From Flectonema sp. DT1601 (lineage: Eukaryota > Euglenozoa > Diplonemea > Diplonemida > Diplonemidae), in the NCBI GenBank assembly GCA_964019425.1, contig OZ025813.1, positions 620,001 to 684,000 on the forward strand: a DNA stretch of 64,000 nucleotides. Direction: 5' to 3'. Position numbers and translations under genes: made by a program. The notes under the pieces are model-generated. The model was not told where the DNA came from. It worked only from the letters and a program-made list of their open reading frames with translations, and did no database searches. Shown in pieces: positions 1 to 10,669 of the stretch; position 1 is the stretch's first letter; every line of letters begins with the position of its first letter.

Positions 1-65
1 AAAATCGTGAATTTTCGTGTAGCAAAGTGAAAAATCGTGAACACCTCCACCCTGCCGATCGCCTC

Positions 66-726
66 ATCTTGACCAAGACGGAAAATAGAAAGTAATCGAC
101 ATAGTCGATCGATAAAAAAACAATGATAACATTGTTTATTCTTTTTTTTTATTTTAAATTCTTTTTATTTATTCTTTAAAGAAAAGAAACGGAAAATAGT
201 TAATTCTGTTCGTTTCTTTGAAATGAAAATTCATTTGAATATTATTCCTTGGTCAGCAACAGTCATTGTCGCCCTTTGGGCCTGTTAAAAAATAAAAAAA
301 AAATAAAAAGAAAGTTTACATCGGGAATAGGGCAGGAGCCAAAAGCTCCCAGTCCGTTACTTCCCACTCTATCGAATTCTAGTTTACCTTTGATTTTATA
401 ACTTCACATAGGTAATGAGAGATCCAGTGGGATCACTCAGGGTCTAGTAGAAACCACCAATGTTGTGCGTTGATAGGCAAGGTGACCAACCTTGACATTC
501 TTTCTTTTCTCTCCTGTTGTGACAAACACAAAATACACACACAGCTTACAGTGTGTTCTTTGTGTATGTTTTCTTCAGGTGTGAGTAGTTTTTTTGTTCT
601 TGCTCTTCAGGGAGGGCCTTAGCCAAAAGCTAACAGTCCAAATCTCACCTGGTAACTTAACTCCTATTTTCCGTCCTGGTCAAGACGCTAAACTGATTGT
701 TTTTTTTTTTAGATAAATAAAAAAGA

Positions 727-757
<31 letters not shown>

Positions 758-1162
758 GGAATAAACAATGTTATCATTGTTTTTTTATCGATCGACTATG
801 TCGATCACTTTCTATTTTCCGTCCTGGTCAAGACGCTAAACTGATTGTTTTTTCTTTAGAAAATAATAAAAAGGTTTAAAAAAAAAAATTTTTTTTTCCG
901 TTTTTTTTTCTTTAAAAAATAAATAATAAGAATTTAAAAAAAAAAAAAAAAAAGAATAAACAATGTTATCATTGTTTTTTTATCGATCGACTATGTCGAT
1001 CACTTTCTAATTTCCGTCCTGGTCAGGACGCTAAACTGATTGTTTTTTCTTTAAAAATAAATAAAAAGAATAAAAAAAAAAAAAAAGGAATAAACAATGT
1101 TATCATTGTTTTTTTTTATCGATCGACTATGTCCGTCCTGATCGAGACGCTAAACTGATTGT
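66..1162. repeat. Dispersed/tandem family of hairpin-bearing units
   Basis: At least five copies of a roughly 90-base unit occur here: 66-141 (reverse orientation), 663-700 (partial), 759-850, 955-1043 and 1088-1162 (internally deleted). Each full unit carries three short palindromes in fixed order: ACAATG-TTAT-CATTGT, then GATCGAC-TAT-GTCGATC, then CGTC...GACG within CGTCCTGGTCAAGACG. Units are separated by A/T homopolymers. No coding potential is seen. The first copy is inverted relative to the others, so the block as a whole is an imperfect inverted repeat. It may be a MITE-like or satellite element; no transposase is nearby. Confidence 0.8.
200..376 (+). repeat. Direct repeat, copy 1 (about 177 bp)
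   Basis: This segment recurs at 2212-2388 with only a few substitutions and A-run length changes. It contains the hairpin GGAGC-CAAAA-GCTCC followed by CAGTCC. No open reading frame of note. The function is unknown; it could be a structured RNA gene or part of a non-autonomous element. Confidence 0.85.
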
Positions 1163-1179
1163 TTCCTTTTTTAAATAAT

Positions 1180-1210
<31 letters not shown>

Positions 1211-1324
1211 ATCTTCCTGCTATCCCCATATCCCCACAATAATATTATACCTTTTCATTTTCTCTTTCCTTTTCTGGTCTTTTTTTTTTTCTTTTTTTTC
1301 CTTTTTCATACAACGTTTTTTATT

Positions 1325-2117
1325 TATATATATCAGTCATTCCTTTTTTTTGCGAACAAATTCTGGACACTGAAAAAAAATTTCAAAAAAAAATTGTAAA
1401 AATTTCGATCGAAGCGGCATTTTAATGCGCTGCATCGTTGGGTTCATTTCCGTCCGAAATCGGGAGGTTGGCATCACATACTTGTCTCCCGAATTGAGAA
1501 AAGAGATTTTGTGGTTTACTAAATCAGCTCAGCCGTGGACAAGTACCAAAACTAAAAATTAATCGAAGGGTCTAATTTTACACTGCTGACCCAGCGGGAT
1601 TCAGAGAAAAAATAATCGAGCAAAAATATATTAAAGAGTACTCAGCATGTGCCGGTGAGGCAGATTGTTACTACCTGTCTTTTTGGACCTACTTTGATAC
1701 TTAATGAAAACACTTTCTTTATATAGATGCAACATTTTCCTTACATAATTGCTACTAGGGTTGATTAGTTAGCAAAAAGGTGCATATCTCTTGAGTTCGG
1801 GAGAAGGAAAAAAAATTAGTAAAAAAAAAAAATTAGGGGTGTTTTTTACTCAGATTTTCTCGATCTTTCCATTCCAGGTCTGGGATTAATATTTATCATT
1901 GAGTAGTACCAAGGAAATCTTGCAAAGAGACGTTTATCTCTTTTTAGCAGCACTTACCATGTTTAAAAGTATACCTATGCCTAATTTTACAGATCGCACC
2001 CTCCCCGATTCCAAAAAATAAAAAATCGAGCAAAAGTAACATATCGTGTAACCTTGCTCAGGCGGTGAGAAAATGGTGTTTTTTGTTCGCAAAAAAAAGG
2101 AATGACTGATATATATT
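1325..2117. repeat. Segment bounded by inverted repeats
   Basis: The roughly 35-base stretch at 1325-1360 (around TCAGTCATTCC then GCGAACAAA) recurs in reverse complement at 2083-2117, enclosing about 720 bases without a credible gene. Within it, 1399-1600 resembles the reverse complement of 45085-45235. The arrangement could be a small non-autonomous element, but no target-site duplication is evident to me. Confidence 0.55.
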
Positions 2118-2165
2118 TTTTTTTTTTTTTTTTTCATGTTTGATTATTTCCTCTTCATATTTTTT

Positions 2166-2199
<34 letters not shown>

Positions 2200-2211
2200 T
2201 CTGCCTCTCTC

Positions 2212-2388
2212 TTAATTCTGTTCGTTTCTTTGAAACGAAAATTCATTTGAATATTATTCCTTGGTCAGCAACCATCATTGTCGCCCTTTGGGCCTGTTAA
2301 AAAAAAAAAAATAAAAAGAAAGTTTACATCGGGAATAGGGCAGGAGCCAAAAGCTCCCAGTCCGTTACTTCCCACTTTATCGAAATTC
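2212..2388 (+). repeat. Direct repeat, copy 2 (about 177 bp)
   Basis: Near-identical partner of 200-376, in the same orientation and about 2.0 kb downstream. It keeps the GGAGC-CAAAA-GCTCC hairpin and the flanking CAGTCCGTTACTTCCCAC. The rest of 2389-2819 is unremarkable A/T-rich sequence with no gene I can support. Confidence 0.85.
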
Positions 2389-2819
2389 GTTTCGCTCCCC
2401 CTATTGGAGCTGCTCACCCATTTCTGTCATTAGCTCTTTGAACCGCGAGATAACAACTTTTTCTTGCATGTTTCTGGATGTTGTAGGAATTTAACTGGTT
2501 TCAGATAAATAAACGACATGATTTAAAAAGGCAGCAAAAATGGTTCATACAGGACAAAGGCCTGTTAGCCTACAAAGAGGGGTCTTTAGTGAAGGAAATA
2601 TGGAATTTTGAAACTAGCGGTGAGTAAAATCACTTCCCAGACACGGAATTGCATTTTTTGAGTATAAAATATCTTGTGAAAAGTGGTCGGATTCACACTT
2701 AGGGACTGTCAGATACCCGTGGCCCAAAATTGTACCCTACTTTTGGCATCCTCTCATATATAATAAATAAATTTTTTTTTTTCCACAATATACTTTGGCG
2801 CAGTGGTTTTTGTCATCAA

Positions 2820-3405
2820 GTCGCAGAAGTCTGCGACTTCTGCGACTTCTGCGACTTCTGCGACTTCTGCGACTTCTGCGACTTCTGCGACTTCTGCGAC
2901 TTCTGCGACTTCTGCGACTTCTGCGACTTCTGCGACTTCTGCGACTTCTGCGACTTCTGCGACTTCTGCGACTTCTGCGACTTCTGCGACTTCTGCGACT
3001 TCTGCGACTTCTGCGACTTCTGCGACTTCTGCGACTTCTGCGACTTCTGCGACTTCTGCGACTTCTGCGACTTCTGCGACTTCTGCGACTTCTGCGACTT
3101 CTGCGACTTCTGCGACTTCTGCGACTTCTGCGACTTCTGCGACTTCTGCGACTTCTGCGACTTCTGCGACTTCTGCGACTTAAAAGACTTCTGCGACTTA
3201 AAAGACTTCTGCGACTTAAAAGACTTAAAAGACTTAAAAGACTTAAAAGACTTAAAAGACTTAAAAGACTTAAAAGACTTAAAAGACTTAAAAGACTTAA
3301 AAGACTTAAAAGACTTAAAAGACTTAAAAGACTTAAAAGACTTAAAAGACTTAAAAGACTTAAAAGACTTAAAAGACTTAAAAGACTTTAAAGCGCTAAG
3401 CGCTT
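2820..3405. repeat. 9-bp minisatellite with two unit types, flanked by hairpins
   Basis: About 40 tandem TTCTGCGAC units (to about 3180) pass through a short alternating zone into about 23 TTAAAAGAC units (to about 3387). Because the unit is 9 bp, long reading frames of FCD/LKD, LRL/KRL, SAT and, on the other strand, QKS/FKS arise by default; I do not regard them as genes. The left edge is a perfect palindrome (GTCGCAGA-AG-TCTGCGAC, 2820-2837) and the right edge another (AAGCGC-TAA-GCGCTT, 3391-3405). Confidence 0.95.
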
Positions 3406-3517
3406 CGCTACACGTACACGAGTGTGTCACGTGGCTGCCGCCGTTTTCTTCTTTTGTTGGGGTGGGGGAGGGTGGATGGGGTGAGCGTGGGGAAGGGTGG
3501 TCGGGTTGTGGGATCCG
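3401..3517 (+). repeat. 117-bp direct repeat, copy 1
   Basis: G-rich segment starting CGCTTCGCTACACG and ending GGGATCCG. It recurs at 3872-3988 with a single visible mismatch (GTGTC versus GTATC). It abuts the minisatellite. Confidence 0.9.
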
Positions 3518-3871
3518 CTTGCGTGGAAAAATTCCTAGCTGCGCTTTCCTACTCGCTGACGGGGATGGGGCGAGGGAGGGAAAAAACTGTGAAGAAGATG
3601 TTTTAATTTAACAATAACAAAAATGTACTCTAATATAGACAGATAAATGTAACAAAATAACAGATAGTAGCAGAATATACAGACAGATAAACAGACAAAT
3701 AAACAAACAAATAAATAAGCAAATAAACAACAATCTAAGAGAGGAATGAAATTAAGAGGAAGTAATTAACAAAAGTAAATAGATAAATAAGGAAGAAGAA
3801 GGTCAGTCACATACACCGTCTCTTCTACGTCGTCGTCGTCGTCGTCGTCGTCGTCTTCGAAGTCGCCGAAA
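3518..3871. repeat. Spacer with simple repeats
   Basis: A/T-rich stretch between the two 117-bp copies. It holds ACAGATAAA-like low-complexity sequence and a GTC trinucleotide run of about ten units at roughly 3825-3855. No gene is seen. Confidence 0.6.
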
Positions 3872-3988
3872 CGCTTCGCTACACGTACACGAGTGTATCA
3901 CGTGGCTGCCGCCGTTTTCTTCTTTTGTTGGGGTGGGGGAGGGTGGATGGGGTGAGCGTGGGGAAGGGTGGTCGGGTTGTGGGATCCG
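3872..3988 (+). repeat. 117-bp direct repeat, copy 2
   Basis: Near-identical to 3401-3517, offset 471 bases. The unit is unusually GC-rich (GGGGTGGGGGAGGGTGG core) for this A/T-rich DNA. It lies 200 bases upstream of the orphan gene at 4197. Confidence 0.9.
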
Positions 3989-4196
3989 GCAGTGCTTGGA
4001 TGTCCTGATCTTCTTCTAAAAAAAAGAAAGAAAAACAAAACTGTAGCTGGGATCACTCAGGATCAACAGACTACCAATGCTACCTGTTGTACTTGCTCAC
4101 TATGGGGGGTGATGCCAAACACCCAGAAGTACTTAACTGCTTTCCTTCTTGCTGCCCAGGGGTTTCTGACCAGAACTAATAGAAAATAAAAAGTAG

Positions 4197-4919
4197 ATGG
4201 GAAATTTGCTGAATGATCATGGTCGGGTTGTTCGCGATATCTGGCTTACAGAACCAGCATTCACATTGTCTGAGGAGTCCACCCCTGATGGTTGTTTCAT
4301 TTATACTATGATGAAAACACACAGTACTGTCGAAAAGTGTTCCCTGCCTTGCAAACGTGAGTCCCTCATGAGTATAGAGGAGAATTTTCTACAGTACCGC
4401 AGCTTCCTTACAACAATTCGCAAGAAGGGGATTCAGGCGAAGGACCTGGAGGTCAAGGAAGGGATAACGCTCATGCTATCGGTGGTCTGCTGTTTATGTG
4501 TGCGGGAAATCGATCTGTATCTTCGGTTTCCTGGGCATCTCGCGGACGTCGTAATTCCCACACACATGAATTGTGGTCTCTCTGAGGGTACCTGTGGTAT
4601 GATTAAGGGAATATTAAGGAGTACAGGCCACACAGCCATTTCTGCGTACCTGCGATACAAGGTGAATTTCCGACACCCACTGCAACCTACAGAAGATGAA
4701 TTACAATTTATCGAACAGAACATGTCTGATGTAGTCGATGCACTCGTCACTGCATTCGTTGGCAGCCCCCAGTTGGCAGACCAGCGCGAGCTAATTGGGG
4801 AAGAGGGCTACTATAAGGTATGCTCAAACTCTGGGGCATCAACATCTCTAACCTCTTCGAGAGGCTCAACTATGGATTCAGCTTCGGCAGCATCAGAGAG
4901 CTCAGTAGACAGCTTCTGA
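4197..4919 (+). CDS. Orphan 240-residue protein, function unknown
   Basis: An open frame of 240 codons with balanced composition, unlike the repeat-derived frames around it. I recognise no family. The N-terminus MGNLL could in principle be N-myristoylated. The middle is mixed hydrophobic and charged with cysteines (a VVCCLC stretch near residue 97), and the last 30 residues are Ser/Thr/Ala-rich, typical of a disordered tail. The start is the first ATG after a stop-rich stretch, directly preceded by AG at 4195-4196, so an upstream exon is possible. It sits between repeat blocks (a 117-bp direct repeat upstream, an AAT microsatellite downstream), so it may belong to an accessory or mobile segment. 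Existence is moderately supported by composition and length only. Confidence 0.45.
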   Translation: MGNLLNDHGRVVRDIWLTEPAFTLSEESTPDGCFIYTMMKTHSTVEKCSLPCKRESLMSIEENFLQYRSFLTTIRKKGIQAKDLEVKEGITLMLSVVCCLCVREIDLYLRFPGHLADVVIPTHMNCGLSEGTCGMIKGILRSTGHTAISAYLRYKVNFRHPLQPTEDELQFIEQNMSDVVDALVTAFVGSPQLADQRELIGEEGYYKVCSNSGASTSLTSSRGSTMDSASAASESSVDSF

Positions 4920-5340
4920 TCTTTTCTATCGTGACTTCGGGTGTTGCTGTTGTAATTTCCGTGATGACTTGTTACTTTCATTAACACCCCATCCAGGGTC
5001 ACAAGGCCTGGACTACTTTATATACTTTATTAAAAGTATTCAAAGAGGAACTGAAATGTAGCAAATCCTCGAGAAAAATCCAAAATGGAAAGACACCACA
5101 GAACAGAACAGAACAGAACAGAACAGTCTGAACGAGAATGAGCCCCTCAGTGATTAAACCCACCGCACACGCGATGCGCCGGTCCAAAGTCCGGAACCTC
5201 ACCGCAAGCGATGGTCAGGAAGGGTGATGGGTCACTGGGCACAAGCGATGCCCATTTAGTTGCATTCAAGAGAGTGACAACGAAGAGAATGACATAGTCC
5301 AGCTGCGAGTATCCTGTAACTGTGTGTGTTTTGATTTTAT
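4920..5340. other. Gene-free spacer
   Basis: No gene seen. The stretch includes a short GAACA tandem (5100-5125) and a GC-richer part (5155-5290) with small self-complementary segments such as CCGG-TCCAAAGT-CCGG. No RNA gene could be assigned. Confidence 0.4.
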
Positions 5341-6687
<1,347 letters not shown>

Positions 6688-8803
6688 ATGGCCTACGACG
6701 GAGCAATCGGTATCGACTTGGGAACCACCTACTCCTGTGTTGGAGTGTGGCAGAACGAGCGTGTTGAGATCATTGCTAACGATCAGGGAAACCGTACCAC
6801 CCCTTCCTATGTCGCATTCAACGACAGCGAGCGTTTGATCGGAGACGCCGCCAAGAACCAGGTTGCCATGAACCCAACCAACACCGTCTTCGACGCGAAG
6901 AGATTGATCGGTCGTAAGGTGACTGACTCATCAGTTCAGTCAGACATGAAGCATTGGCCGTTCAAGGTCACTTCAAAGGCTGACCAGAAGCCACTTCTTG
7001 AGGTTCAGTACCTCGGAGAGACCAAGCAGTTCATGCCTGAGGAAGTGTCAGCCATGATCCTTGTGAAGATGAAGGAGATCGCTGAGTCATTCCTTGGAAA
7101 GGACATCAAGAAGTCTGTCGTAACTGTTCCTGCTTACTTCAACGACTCCCAGAGACAGGCTACCAAGGACGCCGGTACCATCTCAGGAATGGAAGTTCTG
7201 AGAATCATCAACGAGCCAACCGCTGCTGCCATCGCGTACGGTCTGGACAAGACTGAGGAGGCTGAGAAGAACATCCTCATCTTCGATTTGGGAGGTGGTA
7301 CTTTTGACGTCACCTTGTTGACCATCGACGGAGGAATCTTCGAAGTGAAGGCGACCGCCGGAGACACTCATTTGGGAGGAGAGGACTTTGACAACAGAAT
7401 GGTTAACCACTTCGTTGAGGAGTTCAAGAGAAAGAACAAGAAGGACCTTACCCAGAACCAGCGTGCTCTCCGTAGATTGAGAACCGCATGTGAGAGAGCC
7501 AAGAGAGCTTTGTCCTCCGCCGCCCAGACCTCGATCGAGATCGACTCGTTGTACGAAGGAATCGACTTCTACACCTCGATCACCCGTGCCAGATTTGAGG
7601 AATTGTGTGCCGACCTCTTCCGTTCATGTTTGAGACCTGTTGAGCAGGTTCTCGGAGACGCCAAGATGGACAAGAGATCGATCCACGAAGTCGTCCTTGT
7701 TGGAGGATCCACCAGAATTCCAAAGATCCAGTCGATGGTGAGCGACTTCTTCGGAGGAAAAGACCTTAACAAGTCGATCAACCCTGACGAGGCTGTTGCC
7801 TTTGGTGCCGCCGTTCAGGCGTTCGTTCTTACCGGAGGACAGAGCAAGCAGACTGAGCAGATCCTTCTTCTCGACGTGACCCCACTTACCTGTGGTATCG
7901 AGACCGCTGGAGGAGTGATGACCCCTTTGATCAAGAGAAACACCACCATTCCAACCAAGAAGAGTCAGGTGTTCTCGACCTACTCTGACAACCAGCCGGG
8001 AGTTCACATTCAGGTGTTCGAGGGAGAGAGAGCCATGACCAAGGACTGCCATCAGTTGGGAACATTCGACCTTTCCGGAATCCCACCAGCTGCACGTGGA
8101 GTTCCACAGATTGAAGTAACCTTCGATGTTGATGCCAACGGTATCATGAACGTTTCCGCTGAGGACAAGACCACTGGTAAGAAGTCCCAGGTCACCATCA
8201 CCAACGACAAGGGTAGATTGTCACAGGCTGAGATCGACGCCATGTGCAAGGACGCTGAGAAGTTCGCCGAGCAGGACAAGATCGCCAAGGAGCGTATTGA
8301 GTCGAAGAACGGTCTCGAGAACTACGCTTACTCGATGAAGAACACCATCAATGATGAGAAGACTGCGGCCGCCCTCTCTGCTGATGATAAGAAGAAGATT
8401 TCCGACGCTTGTGAGGAAGCCATTCAGTGGTTAGACGCTTCCCAGGAGGTTTGTTTTTTTTTGCTTGCCATGCTTCCCACGGTTGATTTCAGCAGACTTT
8501 CTGCTGGGTCCTGAATTCAATTTTTTCATCACGAGATAAACGTCTCAAAATAATTATTACTTGCGGTAAGATAAAACAATAACACAAAAAATCCAACAGG
8601 CGTCAAAGGAGGAGTATGACTCCAGAATGAAGGAGCTCGAGTCTATTTGCCAACCAATCGTTACGAAAATGTACCAGCAGGCTGGAGGAGAGGGAGGTAT
8701 GCCTGGTGGTATGCCAGGTGGTATGCCGGGAGGTATGCCAGGTGCTGGGGCTGGTGCCGGTGCTGGGGCAGGAGCCGGACCTCAAGTTGAGGAGGTAGAC
8801 TAA
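6688..8803 (+). CDS. Cytosolic HSP70 chaperone, two exons
   Basis: ATP-dependent chaperone that binds exposed hydrophobic segments of client proteins in cytosol and nucleus. Exon 1 is 6688-8448 (587 codons) and exon 2 is 8600-8803; the joined product is 654 residues, normal for the family. HSP70 signatures are visible: IDLGTTYS near residue 9, the phosphate-loop [11 protein letters not shown] near 197, and [12 protein letters not shown] near 334. The C-terminus has four GGMP units, an Ala/Gly stretch and EEVD, the docking tail for TPR co-chaperones. The start ATG follows an AG at 6662-6663. The 151-base intron (GTTTGT...CAACAG) is phase 0 and lies in the lid region. Codons are strongly G/C-ended, unlike the other genes here, as expected of a highly expressed gene. 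The N-terminal region reads close to kinetoplastid HSP70. Confidence 0.98.
8449..8599 (+). other. HSP70 intron
   Basis: GT-AG intron of 151 bases between GAG and GCG codons. The donor is GTTTGT and the acceptor CCAACAG. If retained, the frame runs on for 21 codons and stops, giving a 608-residue protein without the GGMP/EEVD tail. It contains the small palindrome GAGATAAACGTCTC. Confidence 0.93.
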
Positions 8804-9199
8804 TGTGGTCCTTAGTTATTCCTCCCTCTCTTTTCCTCACAACATATTTTATATTCCTCTCTTGCTTCTCTTCAAAGAAGCGGGTTACTAGTTTACTTTT
8901 ACCGTGATTCACGGTGAGATTCCTTTCTTAAGAAAAAACTTTTTTTTCGTCATATCATTCCCTATCTCTTGACGGTGGCTTCGTTTCGCTTTCTTCCGCA
9001 CTATCAGCGATGGAAAGGAGAATATTTGTTCGATTGGTTAAGTCTTTCTTAAATTATCTTTTTCAGGTAAGAAACAGTTTTATGTAATTTATTCCGATAA
9101 TTAGAGTGAGACTAACGTGAGGTTGCCGTATGCATCTTCAACCTTACATCGTTGTTATTCCTATTTTACCCAACCACAGGGGCTCACATCACATGAAAG
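8804..9199. other. Spacer after HSP70
   Basis: Presumed HSP70 3' UTR and the 5' leader of the next gene. A perfect hairpin, ACCGTG-ATT-CACGGT, lies at 8901-8915, about 100 bases after the stop. An acceptor-like CCACAG ends at 9179, 20 bases before the next start codon. No separate gene is seen. Confidence 0.5.
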
Positions 9200-10273
9200 A
9201 TGAGTTCACCCACTCCCCTTTCTGATCGTAGTACCAACATACTCGAAGTTTGGCAGCAGCACGAGGGTGACTTGCTGGGTAAAGTTTGTTCCCTTCATAA
9301 AGAAAATAATTTTCTGAAAGATCTTTTGAAAAAGGTATTTAAAAGAGTTGGCCATGTTGTTACAACAATTGATAAAGACACAGACATAGCAGAATGTATG
9401 GAAGCAATTCAAATGTTCGCAGAGCCAAGAGGGGGTGAAGGTCATTGGTTGGAAATGCAACTCCGTGTGAGAGAGGCTGAAAATCGCATTCGGGAATTGG
9501 AAGCAATTTTATCGACTTCTGAATCAACTGAACAACACCTAAAGAGAGAAATAGCATGTGGAGATCAAAAACTATCGGAAATATCAATTCACATTTCAGA
9601 ACTACAACAAGAACTCGAACGCAAAGACGAAGAGCTTCTCCGTCGGGCAGAGAACGAAGCCAATCAAACAATTGAAATTACCAAACTTAGAGAAATAATT
9701 AAAGATGATGAAATAAATGTTACTGGTCATCTTGTTACGATAGACACTTTGAAATCACAAATAACTTCCCAAAATCGTCAAGAAACCCCCGCTACCAGTC
9801 GCACAGCTGTAATCAGAGACGCTTTTGCACAGATTCTCAAAGTGATATTTGCTGAAAATCAAAATATTATGAGAAAGTTCATTACGTTAGTTCCACCTGA
9901 TGGAATTCAATATGTTATAGATCCTGGTATGGCAGGTGCAATGGAACCTGAACGAGTAACTATTCACAGAGCACCATACGAGTGTATGGGTACATTATGG
10001 AAACAGCACCCCGGGATTATATCGCTTGAGGGTGTCGATCCAGGCTCTCCTGCTGACGCTGCTGGTTGTTTATTATTTATTGGACGTCGGCTTCGGACAG
10101 TTTCCGGGGCTCCGATTGGAACTGTTGAATCTCTTACAGCAATCACAGCTGGAATGTCGTTAATAGATTTGGCATTTCACCCGATTGATTTTGTTAACTC
10201 ACCTACTCCGATTATGGGAAGGACGAGTATACACGACTGGAGGTCAACCAATGCTGTTTCTGAAGAGTTTTAA
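9200..10273 (+). CDS. Coiled-coil and PDZ domain protein, 357 residues
   Basis: The first 60 residues are helical. Residues of about 70-200 form a strong heptad-type coiled coil rich in Glu, Leu and Lys. Residues of about 255-335 read as a PDZ-like fold: a GIISLEGVDPGSPADAAG segment matches the usual V-x-GSPA-x-AG helix region of PDZ domains, followed by GRRLRTVSG, resembling the G-D-x-I-x-x-V-N-G strand. The Gly-Leu-Gly-Phe carboxylate loop is not obvious, so ligand binding is uncertain. A membrane or cytoskeletal scaffold is plausible. An AG lies at 9178-9179. An upstream ATG at 9193 opens an 11-codon frame overlapping this start, so initiation at 9200 requires leaky scanning or a different 5' end. 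No catalytic motif is seen. Confidence 0.85.
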   Translation: MSSPTPLSDRSTNILEVWQQHEGDLLGKVCSLHKENNFLKDLLKKVFKRVGHVVTTIDKDTDIAECMEAIQMFAEPRGGEGHWLEMQLRVREAENRIRELEAILSTSESTEQHLKREIACGDQKLSEISIHISELQQELERKDEELLRRAENEANQTIEITKLREIIKDDEINVTGHLVTIDTLKSQITSQNRQETPATSRTAVIRDAFAQILKVIFAENQNIMRKFITLVPPDGIQYVIDPGMAGAMEPERVTIHRAPYECMGTLWKQHPGIISLEGVDPGSPADAAGCLLFIGRRLRTVSGAPIGTVESLTAITAGMSLIDLAFHPIDFVNSPTPIMGRTSIHDWRSTNAVSEEF

Positions 10274-10308
10274 CGTTTGTTGTGATCATATCAATACTTA
10301 AAAATATT

Positions 10309-10357
<49 letters not shown>

Positions 10358-10669
10358 TCTCATTGCGTTTGTTACATTCCCAATGTGAAAAAAAAAAAAA
10401 AAAACAACAACAAAAACTCCTCTGACCTGTACTTATTTTACTTTACTTCTAGACTCAGTCTCTTCCTAGTTCGGAAGAAATGTATTTTTTTTTGCTTTAT
10501 TCGTTTTGTAGACGTAGTTGTTGTTATCGTTGCCGACTATTTTTGTTTGATTCTCTTCAATTTCACAGCACAATGGATGTTGTTATGTAGTCAGAAATGG
10601 ATTATATATACAAAAAAAAACTATCTGTGACTTCAACACTATTTACATTATCATAAGACATGTAAACCT
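10274..10669. repeat. Spacer with long T and A tracts
   Basis: Contains a T run of about 40 bases (10314-10354) and an A run at about 10389-10403. No credible gene. A minimal upstream frame (ATG TAA) lies about 10 bases before the next start. Confidence 0.6.

Noticed and set aside
2730-3611. Frames of FCD/LKD, LRL/KRL, SAT and QKS repeats
   Set aside because: Products of the 9-bp minisatellite read in different frames; no flanking domain or signal.
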